DNA of 64,000 nucleotides from Flavobacterium sp. ALD4 (GCF_002836475.1 NZ_PJBJ01000023.1:62001-126000), one strand, 5' to 3'; positions 36,029 through 46,083 are shown, counted from the stretch's first letter. Translations and numbers: made by a program. Notes: generated by a model not told the origin, from the letters alone.

Positions 36029-37312
36029 CTAGTTCGTTGCACTGCTAGCTTTTTTCCTCGTCTTATCTGGTCTTATAATCATTCTAAGCGATTGATCTTG
36101 AGAAAAGTAAGAGATCATCCAGTTGAAGAAGGTTTGTACTCTGTTACGGTATGTTATTAGTGAAATAAGATGGATAAATAACCATATAAGCCAAGCGAAG
36201 AATCCATTGAAGTGTAATTTTGGGCTTGGAATATCGACCACAGCCTTATTTTTACCTATAATCGCCATCGACCCTTTGTCGTTATATTTAAATGGGATTA
36301 AGGATTTCTCTTTTTGTGTTAATTTGAAATTTTTTGCCAAATTCAGCCCTTGCTGAATAGCGACCTGCGCTACTTGGGGATGTCCATTAGGAAAACCGCT
36401 ATCAGTAACTTGGATACAAGTATCACCGATAGCATAAATATTTTCAGTCCCGTTTACCTTGTTGAACGCATCGGTAGCCATTCGTCTTCCACGACCATAA
36501 CTTTCTGCGGGAATACCGTCAAATACTATAGCTGAAACACCGGCAGCCCAAATTAAATTTTTGGTCTGGATCGTCTCTCCAGTCGATAAGAATACTGTGT
36601 CATCGACATAATCAACAACTTGGGTATTTAATTGTACTACAACCCCTAAATTAGTCAGTGCTTTCAGTGTATCATCCTGTGACGCTTTACTCATAGGTGC
36701 CAACAAAGCATCTCCCCCATCAACTAAATAAATATTACTTGCAGAAGTACCTAATTCAGGGTACTCTTTTTGGAAAATACTCTTTCTCATTTCGGCATAC
36801 ATACCAGAAACTTCTACTCCGGTTGGTCCTCCACCAGCAACTACAATAGTCAATAATTTACGACGTTCTCTGGTGTCCTTACAAATCGCTGCTTTTTCTA
36901 AATTTTTTAATATAGTATTGCGCATTTCAATGGCATCATTCAATGTCTTCATTGGAATGGCATTTTTCTTTACATTTTCCATTCCGAAATAACTCGTTTC
37001 AGCACCCGTTGCAAAAACAAGGTGGTCGTAACTCATTTCTCCATTATGAAGTATAATTTTATTTTCTGAAGGCACAACTTTCAATAACTTTCCAAGACGA
37101 AACTGAAGGTTTTTTTTACCTGCAAAAAATTTACGGTAAGGATAACTAATACTAGAAGGTTCTAGAAAGGCAGTAGCAACCTGATAAATAAGCGGCGGAA
37201 AAAAGTTATAGTTGTTTTTATCAACAAGAGTAACCTGGACACCTTTTTGATTTAAAAGTTCCGTGGCAAGATTAATACCCGCAAATCCTCCGCCTATTAT
37301 TACAATATTCAT
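36029..37312 (-). CDS. ndh: Type II NADH dehydrogenase (NDH-2)
   Basis: Non-proton-pumping NADH:quinone oxidoreductase of the membrane surface. FAD motif IVIIGGGFAGINLA at the N-terminus; NADH motif VVAGGGPTGVEVSG near residue 157; AIGD FAD-closing motif near 303. An amphipathic/hydrophobic C-terminal part (FAWLIWLFIHLISLI) anchors the enzyme. I start it at 37312 (MNIVIIGG), giving 427 residues. The longer frame to 37363 would add 17 residues before the dinucleotide fold. Monocistronic. Confidence 0.92.
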   Translation of the reverse strand: MNIVIIGGGFAGINLATELLNQKGVQVTLVDKNNYNFFPPLIYQVATAFLEPSSISYPYRKFFAGKKNLQFRLGKLLKVVPSENKIILHNGEMSYDHLVFATGAETSYFGMENVKKNAIPMKTLNDAIEMRNTILKNLEKAAICKDTRERRKLLTIVVAGGGPTGVEVSGMYAEMRKSIFQKEYPELGTSASNIYLVDGGDALLAPMSKASQDDTLKALTNLGVVVQLNTQVVDYVDDTVFLSTGETIQTKNLIWAAGVSAIVFDGIPAESYGRGRRMATDAFNKVNGTENIYAIGDTCIQVTDSGFPNGHPQVAQVAIQQGLNLAKNFKLTQKEKSLIPFKYNDKGSMAIIGKNKAVVDIPSPKLHFNGFFAWLIWLFIHLISLITYRNRVQTFFNWMISYFSQDQSLRMIIRPDKTRKKASSATN

Positions 37313-37578
37313 ATGATGTTTTTTAATAGTTTTGATAAAAATTTTGCCATAAAGGTAAGTCATTTATAGCAGGCTGTCAAGAGACAAAATGATAAAAACG
37401 ACGATATGATCATTTTAATATTGTAAACGCTGCATGGCTTGGACGTGCGATAATTTAGATTAATTTGGAGTTATGTTATGCAAACGATTGCGTATTCTAA
37501 ACGAGGCTAACTTGATTACGTAATTTCTGATTAAGCACTATTAAAAAATTGCAGATTCTACCATGTTGTACCTCATTT

Positions 37579-38004
37579 TTAATACTCTTTTTCATATTTT
37601 AAACCTGGTCCGTCGCATTGTTGCCAATTGCTGAAAAATATATTTTCTGATTGAAAATACATTTCTTCTTTCAATAGGGAGGAACAACTTCCAATGATTT
37701 CGCTTTCACTGCTATAGGTAAACTGCAATATGTTGCCGTTTGAAGAGTTAACAAGACGATAGGTTCCGGAAATTTGAGTTACGACTTTATTTTTTTCTCT
37801 GGATTTTGTAAATGTTCCGTTGGCATTTAATAAATAAAATTCTTGCCATTCCATATTGGAACCAGTCGTTTCAGAATTTGCCATCCTTCCAGTCATTTGA
37901 GTAAGTTGCCATTTTTCCTGGTAATCCTTAGATGTACTTATATCGTTACTTGAACAAGAAAGTAGCGTAGCTAAAAATAAAAAGAGAATCGTGATTTTTT
38001 TCAT
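37579..38004 (-). CDS. Lipocalin-like lipoprotein
   Basis: 141 residues. MKKITILFLFLATLLSCSSND is a lipoprotein signal with the lipobox LLSC. The mature part has the short beta-strand pattern of the small lipocalin-like domain proteins common in Flavobacteria (W-x-L-T near the start, FTKSREKN, then GTYRLV) and several cysteines. Start set at 38004; the longer frame adds 18 residues before the signal peptide. Exported and lipid-anchored; function unknown. Confidence 0.75.
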   Translation of the reverse strand: MKKITILFLFLATLLSCSSNDISTSKDYQEKWQLTQMTGRMANSETTGSNMEWQEFYLLNANGTFTKSREKNKVVTQISGTYRLVNSSNGNILQFTYSSESEIIGSCSSLLKEEMYFQSENIFFSNWQQCDGPGLKYEKEY

Positions 38005-38230
38005 GAAGTGGGAATTTATTTTTTTATTACAGAGCATAAACTCCATAAAAGGCAGCAATAAATTAATTATAACTTCTAAGTAGCAGTCCTAAAATGCCGC
38101 CAATCCAAACGGATTGAGATGGCTATAAACCATAAATAACCTGTTTTTGCTCCATCTAACATAGTGAAATTTTATTATAAACGATCAAATACATGCCCCT
38201 TTTCTTATTTCTAAATTAAATAAGAAACTA

Positions 38231-38271
38231 AAAAACCATTGCCCTAATCTTTCTAGCATTGCAATGGTTTT
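38231..38271. terminator. Terminator hairpin (ACCATTGC type)
   Basis: AAAAACCATTGC pairs with GCAATGGTTTTA around an 18-nt spacer. It is downstream of the decayed minus-strand gene at 38300-38754. Nearly the same arms and loop occur at 40018-40056. Confidence 0.7.
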
Positions 38272-38299
38272 ATATTTTTAAAACAGGAAAATTAGTATT

Positions 38300-38754
38300 T
38301 GATTTTTTTTTAAGACCGTCACGCCCTAATTGATCTATGCTATCGTCGTGTTGCTACATCAGAGCGATTTGTATATATAATAGTAGCGGCATACGTTTTT
38401 TCAAATGGAATGCCTAAAAGTGATATCCTTTCTATTTCAGATCTTAGGTTGGAAACAACAGTTTCTGAGGAAGTTGCTTTGGTTTGTAAATTGTCGATAA
38501 GTCGTTTTTAAAAATTTAGAAAGTCTACGTTTGCTAAAAGTTTGTTTTTTAAAACAGAAAGAGAATCGATGACATTTGACTGTAATTTAAGTAACGAAGT
38601 TGCTCTAATCACTTTATAACCTTAAAAATTATTTGATTTATTAATAAGAATGTCAAACTGATATTTGACAGTGGCTGAATCAATTAATTTATTTGTGGGT
38701 TGGCTAAAAATTTTTGTTGTAATAAGTAATAGGATAATTGCCGCAATTGTCATT
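38300..38754 (-). pseudogene. Decayed flavobacterial coiled-coil membrane protein
   Basis: Begins with an ATG and an exported N-terminus (MTIAAIILLLITTKIFSQ). Then come at least two frame changes: a piece with RATSLLKLQSNVIDSLSVLK, then a coiled-coil piece (ETVVSNLRSEIERISLLGIP) and the start of a membrane region. The order matches a Flavobacterium family often auto-labelled tRNA (guanine-N1)-methyltransferase, although it has no methyltransferase features. The transmembrane segment and C-terminal tail are disrupted. It retains its terminator at 38231-38271. Confidence 0.6.
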
Positions 38755-39030
38755 TGTTTGATGAGTTAGAATGCTCTGAATTCATAACTAAGTCTACCAC
38801 TAGTTATTACTATTATTGCAGAATTTTCGCACATTTAATTAAAGTTGTTTGGCGTTTTTATCAGATAAAGAATGTTGAAATGAATTTTCACCCCGCTGCA
38901 AAGACTCCTGACTTTATGCCTGCAAACTAAAATCGCAACAAAAATAACGAACTGGTGCCTTTGCTCAGCCTACTTTGTTGTGCAGCGTCACGTTGGGATT
39001 ATAGTACTAGAATAATTTAGTCAGTCTTTT

Positions 39031-39879
39031 TTATTTAGAATATTCTTTCACTTTTAAATGTATTCCAGGTCCTATATTTAACATTAATTTTTCATTTTCC
39101 CATTTAAGATTAATATTGTCTCTTGAAACATAGGGACCGCTGAAAACAGCTGATGAAAATTTAATGGCATTTTCTTGATTTGTGATATTTTCTTTGTTTT
39201 CAAAATCGATCCATTCTACAGCTACTAAAAATTCACTTTCAAATGATAGATCCTGATTTGATAAGTCTAATTTAGCCATGCCACTTTTTGTAACTGTAAC
39301 AACATTCTCTGTTCTATTGATCTTTACTAAATCAATAGTACCCTCCACAATAGTATAAAAATTGATTCTGAAAGTTGCAGATTTATATCCTAATTCCGGG
39401 AGGTTAAATTGAACATTTTTTAAGTCATAAACTTTATTCTTTTTTACTGTAATTATTTTACCAATTTCAGTGCCTAAACTATTTGAAGTAAAGTTTATTA
39501 AAATGCTTTCCGTTTCTGTTTTAGTTCCTACAATTTTTTCTTTTACTTTTCTCTTTTTATTCGAAACAATAACTTCTTTTAAATTCTCAACTTTAGCGTT
39601 GAGTAGAATTTGATCTTTTTTTAAAGAAATGCTGATTGTCTTTTTGTCAAAATTCATATGTGAAAAAATTAAATAATCATTTTCTGTTACAGATGTATTT
39701 TCAATAGAAAAGTTTCCTTCCAGATTACTTACCGTTCCGATAGCTTTTCCTTTAACCGATATATTTACGTAGGGGATTCCTTTGCCGTATTCGTCGATAC
39801 ATTTCCCTTTAATCTGGGAATAAGAAGGATAAACTAAAAATAAACAAGCAATCAATAATAGTGTAGAATATGATTTCAT
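39031..39879 (-). CDS. Secreted CarboxypepD_reg-like domain protein
   Basis: 282 residues. A signal peptide (cleavage near YSQ, residue 21) is followed by a carboxypeptidase regulatory-like beta-sandwich of about 75 residues (IKGKCIDEYGKGIPYVNISV ... GNFSI), the same plug-like module found at the N-terminus of TonB-dependent transporters. The remainder is beta-rich with no transporter barrel. Such stand-alone proteins are common in Bacteroidetes and likely sit at the outer membrane or periplasm; function unknown. Monocistronic. Confidence 0.82.
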   Translation of the reverse strand: MKSYSTLLLIACLFLVYPSYSQIKGKCIDEYGKGIPYVNISVKGKAIGTVSNLEGNFSIENTSVTENDYLIFSHMNFDKKTISISLKKDQILLNAKVENLKEVIVSNKKRKVKEKIVGTKTETESILINFTSNSLGTEIGKIITVKKNKVYDLKNVQFNLPELGYKSATFRINFYTIVEGTIDLVKINRTENVVTVTKSGMAKLDLSNQDLSFESEFLVAVEWIDFENKENITNQENAIKFSSAVFSGPYVSRDNINLKWENEKLMLNIGPGIHLKVKEYSK

Positions 39880-40017
39880 TTCTTTATAAGTTTCTATTAT
39901 GACGAATTAACTTGTTTATTGTTACAGTTTTCACACTTATTTCAAGATTACTAGCAAGTAATAAAATCATCAAAGAGGTATAACTTTTCTAATGTTTTAA
40001 CTATATAAAGAACAAAA

Positions 40018-40056
40018 AAAACCATTGCCCCGCTTATTCAAGCATTGCAATGGTTT
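40018..40056. terminator. Terminator of the DEAD-box helicase gene
   Basis: AAACCATTGC pairs with GCAATGGTTT, 25 nt past the minus-strand helicase stop, with an A/T-rich flank. Same arms as 38231-38271. Confidence 0.75.
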
Positions 40057-40080
40057 GTCATTTATAAAATAGAAAAAGTA

Positions 40081-41418
40081 CTATTTCATTTTTTGTCTTT
40101 TCACCGGTTTTTCTACCGGCTCGTTTTTGTTTTGCAACAAATAATTAGCCAATAATTTTTCGATTAATTCGTCCTTAGTCAAATGATGAAAAACGGTTTT
40201 TATTTTAGTTTTTAATTCCGTATCAACGTCATGGTTGGGTTTGGTTTTGAATATTTGTTTAGCCCATAAAAGAGTATTGTTCTCTTCGATGCTTAACGAA
40301 CTTGGTTTTTTAAATTCAGTAAATTTGATTCCCAGTTCTTTTTCAAAGTCGGCAATATCTTGTACCTCTTCTTCTTGCAGTACCGTTAAGGATAGTCCCT
40401 TTGCTCCTGCTCTGGCCGTTCTTCCGCTACGATGTACATATGATTCATACGCATCCGGCAAATGGTAATTGACGACATACGAAATTTCCTTTACGTCGAT
40501 TCCTCTGGCAGCCAAATCTGTCGCTACTAAGATATTGATGTGTCCTTCACGAAATTGATCCATGATGCGGTCCCTAATTCCTTGTGACAAACTACCGTGC
40601 AAGGCTCCCGAAGAAAAACGATTGATAGCTAAGTTTTTAGCTAGTTTATTTACCGCCGCTTTAGTCTTGCAAAAGATGATACCGCGTTCTCCTTCTTTTG
40701 AATTCAGGAAATGCATTAAAACGTCTAGTTTCTCAATAGGATCCACAACAATATACTCGTGATCGATTTGTTGATTTCCTACCGTTTCCATATTAGCGCT
40801 CACTTGAACTACGTTTTTATTCAAGTAGTTCTGAATCAACTGTTTTATGGTTCCCGGCATAGTAGCCGAAAACAATAATGTTTTGTGTTCTTTTGGTAAT
40901 TCGGAAATAATTTCATCCAGGCTTTCTTTCAGAATCGTCACCATCTCATCGGCTTCATCTAAAACAAGAAATTTGGTTTCCTTCAGATTGATTGCTTTGC
41001 GCTGTATTAAGTCAATTAAACGACCTGGCGTTGCCACAACAATATGTGTGGGTGCAGCCAAGCGCTCGATTTGCGGTTTTATTGGGATGCCACCGCAGGT
41101 TGCTGCAATAGAAACTTCAGGAAGGTATTTTGCAAAATCTTCCAGGTTTCTAAAAATCTGATGCCCTAACTCTCTCGTGGGAACCAGAATAAGCGCCTGC
41201 ACCGCAGGTGAACTGGTGTTTATTAATTGTAAAAGAGGTAATCCAAAAGCTGCTGTTTTTCCGGTACCGGTTTTAGCAAGTCCAACTAAATCAGTGGTAT
41301 CTGCTAAAAGTAGCGGAATTGCTTTTTGCTGAATTTCTGTGGGTTCAACAATTTTCAACTCTGAAATTGCTTTTAGAATTGGTGCTGAAATCCCTAAATC
41401 AGAGAATTGTTTTGGCAT
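40081..41418 (-). CDS. DEAD-box ATP-dependent RNA helicase
   Basis: 445-residue SF2 helicase. Motifs in order: Q motif (EPTEIQQKAIP), I (AKTGTGKT), Ia (PTRELGHQ), Ib (TPGR), II (DEAD), III (SAT), IV-VI with HRSGRTARAG. The C-terminus is lysine-rich (KRQKMK). RhlE/CshA-like size; remodels RNA or ribosome precursors in the cytoplasm. Read in the same direction as the SF2 gene at 41551 but separated by 132 nt. Confidence 0.95.
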   Translation of the reverse strand: MPKQFSDLGISAPILKAISELKIVEPTEIQQKAIPLLLADTTDLVGLAKTGTGKTAAFGLPLLQLINTSSPAVQALILVPTRELGHQIFRNLEDFAKYLPEVSIAATCGGIPIKPQIERLAAPTHIVVATPGRLIDLIQRKAINLKETKFLVLDEADEMVTILKESLDEIISELPKEHKTLLFSATMPGTIKQLIQNYLNKNVVQVSANMETVGNQQIDHEYIVVDPIEKLDVLMHFLNSKEGERGIIFCKTKAAVNKLAKNLAINRFSSGALHGSLSQGIRDRIMDQFREGHINILVATDLAARGIDVKEISYVVNYHLPDAYESYVHRSGRTARAGAKGLSLTVLQEEEVQDIADFEKELGIKFTEFKKPSSLSIEENNTLLWAKQIFKTKPNHDVDTELKTKIKTVFHHLTKDELIEKLLANYLLQNKNEPVEKPVKRQKMK

Positions 41419-41550
41419 TTTATTGGATTTATTATTTTATAAAAAATAGTTGTTTTGTGTGCTGGATTCCTAGTCCTAATGGAAACGGCATCCTGTTGTG
41501 GTGGTGTTCACCACAACAGATACAGCGTACAGCGGGAATTGCTCTATATA

Positions 41551-43095
41551 TTATTCATCATCAGGTTCGTTCATAATTCTCTCACGATACTTCTTCCCGA
41601 TCATTAATGTCATTTTTAATTTGTAATCATCAACCAGCCATTCTCGGTAGTTTTTACTGCACTGGCTTAGACATTTAGAATAACGCTTAATACGGCAGTC
41701 AATATCGTCATCCAGTTCTCGTGACAATGATTTGGCTTGCTGCAATGTTTCCGTGTTGTCCACACACATCGAAGAATGTTGTTCTAACGATTTGTCTAAA
41801 ACTACTTTTGAACGCAGGTTTTGTGCAATGATGAGTTTGTGTTCTTCATCGACATCAAATCCTACTTCGGCAGTTTTACTAAACTTCGCTCGTAATTCTG
41901 GTGGCATGGAATACTTGAAATACAATTCTATCTCGGTGTCATCACGTAAATTTTCTAGATAAAACTCAGGTGATTTGAAGATGTGTTGCCAGTTTACAGG
42001 CTCACTCCACAAACCGAATCGGGCTGCGTTATTTCCTAAATCGATTACGGTAAACATATCTTTGTTAGGCAGTTTTCTGGAACCACGGCCAATCATTTGA
42101 TAGTATAAAGTCAACGATTTTGTAGCTCTGTTCAGAATAATGGTATCTACGGTAGGCTCATCAAAACCGGTGGTTAGGATCCCAACCGAAGTCAAAATCG
42201 CATCCGGTGTTTTCTTAAACCACTGTAAAATATCTTTACGTTCCTCTGTGCTGCTAGTATTGTCAAGATGACGAATAGGATAACCCGCTTCTCTGAATGT
42301 TTCATAAACGTATAACGAAGTATTGATTCCGTTATTGAAAATCAAAGTCTTTTTACCTAATGATTTTTCTGTATAGGCATGCAATAATTTCTCCTGCATC
42401 GCCATGTTAGTATATAAATCATCGGATGATTTAACGGTGTAATCCCCGTTAATCCCTACCTTCAAAGAGGTCAGACCTACATCATAACTGTATGTGATCG
42501 CTTTTGCCAAGAAACCATTTTCAATCAATGAATTGATAGTGTCCCCTACGATTAATTCATCGTAGCTTTCATGCATAGGCAACTTTATATTTGAACTCAA
42601 AGGAGTTGCCGTAACTCCAAGAATAAAGGCATTGGTAAAGGAACTCAATAACTTACGGAACGAGTTGTAGTGGGCTTCATCGATGATAACCAGTCCTACA
42701 TTATCTAAATGCAGTTTCTCATCATTGATACGGTTTTTCAAAGTCTCTACCATGGCCACAAAACAAGAATATTCGTTTTGGTCCGGGAGGTCTTTTACCT
42801 TACTGTTTATAATTTTGTTTTTTACATCAAAACCTTTTAACATCTTAGAGGTTTGTTTACACAGCTCAATTCTGTGTGTCAAAACAACTACTTTTTTGTC
42901 ACTTTTAGATAAATAGCGACGAACGATTTCAGAGAAAACAACCGTTTTACCACCACCGGTAGGCAGTTGATATAACAGGTGATGTTGTTTTGGTGCATTG
43001 TCTATCCTTTCAAAGATGGAATCAATATCTCCTTTTTGGTATCCATAGAGCTCTTTTCGGTCTTCTTTTTCTACTTCTATAGTATTTTCAAGCAT
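41551..43095 (-). CDS. SF2 DEAD/DEAH-box helicase (ResIII-type)
   Basis: 514 residues. The N-terminal ResIII domain has LPTGGGKTVVFSEIV (Walker A) and VIIDEAH (Walker B). The helicase C domain includes QMIGRGSR (motif VI). A C-terminal extension of ~130 residues contains several cysteines and basic residues and no nuclease motif I recognise. It resembles the stand-alone SSL2/YejH-like helicases rather than an R-M subunit; no methylase or specificity gene is nearby. Acts on DNA or RNA; exact role unknown. It has a consensus -7 box 20 nt upstream. Confidence 0.88.
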   Translation of the reverse strand: MLENTIEVEKEDRKELYGYQKGDIDSIFERIDNAPKQHHLLYQLPTGGGKTVVFSEIVRRYLSKSDKKVVVLTHRIELCKQTSKMLKGFDVKNKIINSKVKDLPDQNEYSCFVAMVETLKNRINDEKLHLDNVGLVIIDEAHYNSFRKLLSSFTNAFILGVTATPLSSNIKLPMHESYDELIVGDTINSLIENGFLAKAITYSYDVGLTSLKVGINGDYTVKSSDDLYTNMAMQEKLLHAYTEKSLGKKTLIFNNGINTSLYVYETFREAGYPIRHLDNTSSTEERKDILQWFKKTPDAILTSVGILTTGFDEPTVDTIILNRATKSLTLYYQMIGRGSRKLPNKDMFTVIDLGNNAARFGLWSEPVNWQHIFKSPEFYLENLRDDTEIELYFKYSMPPELRAKFSKTAEVGFDVDEEHKLIIAQNLRSKVVLDKSLEQHSSMCVDNTETLQQAKSLSRELDDDIDCRIKRYSKCLSQCSKNYREWLVDDYKLKMTLMIGKKYRERIMNEPDDE

Positions 43096-43115
43096 TGTAT
43101 TTTGTTGGGTTTTTG

Positions 43116-43123
43116 CAAAAATA
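43116..43123 (-). promoter_or_regulatory. -7 box of the SF2 helicase gene
   Basis: Minus-strand TATTTTTG fits TAnnTTTG, 20 nt upstream of the ATG. Confidence 0.5.
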
Positions 43124-43203
43124 CACCTAAAAAACAGTTATTCTGTTATATATAATTTAAAATATAGGGATGGATTGAAGAAATTTCTGTTATGAGGGAG
43201 TTG

Positions 43204-43734
43204 CTAATACTCGAATCTCTCGATGATTGCGTTAAATTCCGACTCGTTTTTCCAATTTTGTGTCATCGTTTCCTTATGAATACCATTAATCCTGGTTTTA
43301 AATTCATTGAGGATGCCGTTTGCAATCATATAAATCACTGCCTGCTCAAATGAGTTCAGCATACTTTTATAAAACAGCTCTTGTTTTATCGCGTTTTCTG
43401 AGGAGAATGCCTGTGCAATTTCGACATTGTAAAGCATTACATCCGTTATTATAAATGGGTCTACGCCCAAAGTAATAAAGTGTTTGATGTACCTCTGGGC
43501 AACGGAACGGCGCATTTTAGGCTTTTTGCGCTTCTTGGCAGTCGTTTGAATCGGAAAATATTCATTCGAAATTTTAAGCTTGCATTCTTGCAACAGTGTT
43601 TCTTCCTTTGGGTTAAACACAAAGTTATAATACACTTTTACAGGGCTGAATTTCTCATACAATTCGAGAATCTGCTCTTCGAGTTGCTCTTTCGTAAGTT
43701 CGTTTAAATATTTTTTTAAATCGCGTTTGCTCAT
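43204..43734 (-). CDS. DUF6155 family protein
   Basis: 176 residues, charged and helical, cytoplasmic. The N-terminus MSKRDLKKYLNELTKEQLEEQ and the central RRSVAQRYIKHFITLGVDP are the conserved blocks of a Bacteroidetes family catalogued as DUF6155. No catalytic motif is visible; the basic KKRKKPKMRRS patch suggests nucleic-acid contact, which is speculation. Divergent from the DUF3817 gene. Confidence 0.75.
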   Translation of the reverse strand: MSKRDLKKYLNELTKEQLEEQILELYEKFSPVKVYYNFVFNPKEETLLQECKLKISNEYFPIQTTAKKRKKPKMRRSVAQRYIKHFITLGVDPFIITDVMLYNVEIAQAFSSENAIKQELFYKSMLNSFEQAVIYMIANGILNEFKTRINGIHKETMTQNWKNESEFNAIIERFEY

Positions 43735-43752
43735 TTTAGAAGTTTCAGACTA

Positions 43753-43812
43753 CAAAAGTAAAAGACTTTAAGATTGAATACCCATAAAATCAATCCTAAT
43801 TACTTAATTTTG
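43753..43812. promoter_or_regulatory. Back-to-back divergent promoters
   Basis: Minus strand: TACTTTTG (43760-43753) for the DUF6155 gene. Plus strand: TAATTTTG (43805-43812) for the DUF3817-MscS operon. Both match TAnnTTTG, and each lies about 20-25 nt from its start codon. Confidence 0.55.
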
Positions 43813-43837
43813 CCCATAATTAATAAAAATAAAGTAA

Positions 43838-44122
43838 ATGCTCAAATTTTTTAAGGTCGTAGCCATTCTGGAAGGAATATCTTATTTGGCGTTGTTTTCG
43901 AATATGCTTTTTATCAAACCAACTAATAGCGATCTATATCATAGTTTGCTATATCCTATAGGAATGAGTCACGGCGTCCTATTTATCGGGTATGTTATAC
44001 TGGCGACTTTATTAAAAAAATCTCAAAATTGGAATTTTAAGACTTTTGCGATTATTCAATTAGCCTCTCTTATTCCATTTGGTACTTTTTATATAGAGAA
44101 AAAATACTGCGGAAATGTTTAA
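43838..44122 (+). CDS. DUF3817 family small membrane protein
   Basis: 94 residues with three hydrophobic helices. The family pattern is present: AILEGISYLALF at the start, GMSHGVLFIGYVILA in the middle, and a polar C-terminus. DUF3817 (YdzA-like) proteins have no known function and are often next to transporters or channels. The last 8 nt overlap the MscS gene, indicating an operon. Confidence 0.82.
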   Translation: MLKFFKVVAILEGISYLALFSNMLFIKPTNSDLYHSLLYPIGMSHGVLFIGYVILATLLKKSQNWNFKTFAIIQLASLIPFGTFYIEKKYCGNV

Positions 44123-45377
44123 ATTCATAGAAAAAACATTCACTTTTTTTTATCCGATACTCCGTAAATGGGGCATGGGATATAGTTTTGCGTCCTATTT
44201 AAGTCTGTTTCTAAATATAGTTCTGCTCTGCGTTTTGGCATACACCATGTATGTGGTGTTCCGTCTGGTTTTAGTAACTATAATGATATTCATAGCGCGC
44301 AAGACCAGAACGAAATTTGATGATTTACTGGTAACCAATAAAACAGCTAAATACATAGCCCATTTAATTCCATTATTGTTCATCTATAAAGCGGTTCCTG
44401 TCATTCTGGAGCGCTATGAATACTGGGAAGGGCTTTTTGGAAAATTAGTGGGAATCTATATCGTCATCTTAGTACTTTGGATTATTCGTACGATTTTTAA
44501 TGCTTTACGGGATTATCTAAAACTAAAACCTCGATACAGCGATAAACCCATCGATAGTTTCATTCAGGTTATTATGATTGTATTGTGGATTGTTGGAATT
44601 ACGATTATTTTATCGCGATTGTTTGAAATTGGTCATACAGAGCTTTTAACTACTTTTGGAGCTGTATCTGCTTTGATTATATTAATTTTCAGAGATATTA
44701 TTTTAGGTTTTGTAGCCAGTGTGCAAGTGTCTATAAATGATATGATTCGAATAGGCGACTGGATAACCATGGGTAAATTTGGTGCTGACGGGGATGTGAT
44801 TGAAATCAACCTGACTACGGTGAAAGTTCGAAATTTTGACAATACCACTACGACCATTCCAACCTATAGTTTGAGTTCTGATTCTTTTCAAAACTGGCGT
44901 GGTATGCTTCATTCTGATGGGCGACGTATAAAAAGACATATTCTGATTAAAGCCAGCAGTATCCGCTTTTTGAATAACGAGGAGTTAAAAGACATGCAGA
45001 AAATTACCCTCATAAGTGATTATATTGATACCCGAATGGCTGAAGTCGATAAATACAATGTGGATAATATTATTGATAAATCGCTTGCGATCAATGGTCG
45101 TAACATTACTAATTTAGGATTGTTCAGAAAATATATTACTCAATACCTTAGTAATCATCCGGCCATAAACAAAGACCTGCTTTTACTCTGTCGTCAATTG
45201 CAATCGACAGCACAGGGCGTTCCGTTAGAGGTCTATGCTTTTACAAGCGACAAACAGTGGCAAAATTATGAGTATATCATGTCTGATATCTTTGATCATG
45301 TTATAGCGTCAGTACCTTATTTTGGTCTTGAGTTATACGAATTGCCTTCTAACAGTGAATTTCTAAAACAAACATAA
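44115..45377 (+). CDS. MscS-family mechanosensitive channel (YbdG/MscM-like)
   Basis: 420 residues. About five transmembrane helices lead into the pore-lining TM3 region (TFGAVSALIILIFRDIILGF), followed by the cytosolic beta domain with IRIGDWITM and the GDVIEINLTTVKVRNFDNT sequence. The extended C-terminal cytosolic domain matches the YbdG-like miniconductance group rather than the short MscS. Releases solutes on hypo-osmotic shock. Overlaps DUF3817 by 8 nt; followed after 6 nt by a GNAT gene. Confidence 0.93.
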   Translation: MFKFIEKTFTFFYPILRKWGMGYSFASYLSLFLNIVLLCVLAYTMYVVFRLVLVTIMIFIARKTRTKFDDLLVTNKTAKYIAHLIPLLFIYKAVPVILERYEYWEGLFGKLVGIYIVILVLWIIRTIFNALRDYLKLKPRYSDKPIDSFIQVIMIVLWIVGITIILSRLFEIGHTELLTTFGAVSALIILIFRDIILGFVASVQVSINDMIRIGDWITMGKFGADGDVIEINLTTVKVRNFDNTTTTIPTYSLSSDSFQNWRGMLHSDGRRIKRHILIKASSIRFLNNEELKDMQKITLISDYIDTRMAEVDKYNVDNIIDKSLAINGRNITNLGLFRKYITQYLSNHPAINKDLLLLCRQLQSTAQGVPLEVYAFTSDKQWQNYEYIMSDIFDHVIASVPYFGLELYELPSNSEFLKQT

Positions 45378-45383
45378 ATTTTA

Positions 45384-45968
45384 ATGCTTCTAATAAAAAA
45401 AATAGAACTCTTTAGCTCACGATTAAAACTAAGGTTGATTGACAACGCCGATTTAAATGCGATCCATATTTTGCATTCTTTAGCAGAAACCGATGAATTT
45501 AATGCGTTGGGAATTCCTAAAAATCTTGGCGAAACCAACAGCATAATCGAGCCGTGGATATTAGCAAATAAAGAAGCAGAAATTCAAACTTATACCTTCG
45601 CTATCGAAGAAAGAAACACGAATCAATTCATTGGTTTATTTGGACTTAAATTAGGGACGAAAAAGTACCGAAAAGGTGAAGTGTGGTACAAATTACATTT
45701 AGATCATTGGGGAAAAGGATTTGGAACAGAAGCGCTTAATAGGGTTCTCGATTTTGGTTTTGATGATTTGAATTTGCATCGTATGCAAGCGGGTTGCGCG
45801 GTAGACAATATTGGTTCCATTAAAGTACTTGAAAAGGCAGGAATGCTAAGAGAAGGACGGGGAAGACAACTACTACCATTGAAATGGGGTTGGTCTGATA
45901 ATTTCGAGTATGCCATTCTAAAAACAGATGACAGAAACACAAATCTGCAAACAAAAGATAACCTTTGA
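45384..45968 (+). CDS. GNAT family N-acetyltransferase (RimJ/RimL-like)
   Basis: 194 residues, Acetyltransf_3 type. It begins with SSRLKLRLIDNADLNAI, has the beta-4/alpha-3 acetyl-CoA region HWGKGFGTEALNRVLDFGF near residue 113, and NLHRMQAGCAVDNIGSIKVL, the usual RimJ/RimL signature. Acetylates a protein N-terminus or small amine; substrate unknown. Six nt downstream of the MscS gene, so probably in the same transcript. Confidence 0.9.
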   Translation: MLLIKKIELFSSRLKLRLIDNADLNAIHILHSLAETDEFNALGIPKNLGETNSIIEPWILANKEAEIQTYTFAIEERNTNQFIGLFGLKLGTKKYRKGEVWYKLHLDHWGKGFGTEALNRVLDFGFDDLNLHRMQAGCAVDNIGSIKVLEKAGMLREGRGRQLLPLKWGWSDNFEYAILKTDDRNTNLQTKDNL

Positions 45969-46083
45969 CCGCCACAGCCTCACAGATTACAAATATGATT
46001 TTTGAAAATAGGTGAATCTGATTAATACTTCAGACATAGCCCTGGGCTCTCCCCGAGCTATTTTGAATCAGTTTTCGAATTAG

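Noticed and set aside
41551..43095. Restriction-modification or defence helicase
   Set aside because: No methylase, specificity or nuclease gene nearby; it is a stand-alone SF2 helicase flanked by housekeeping genes.
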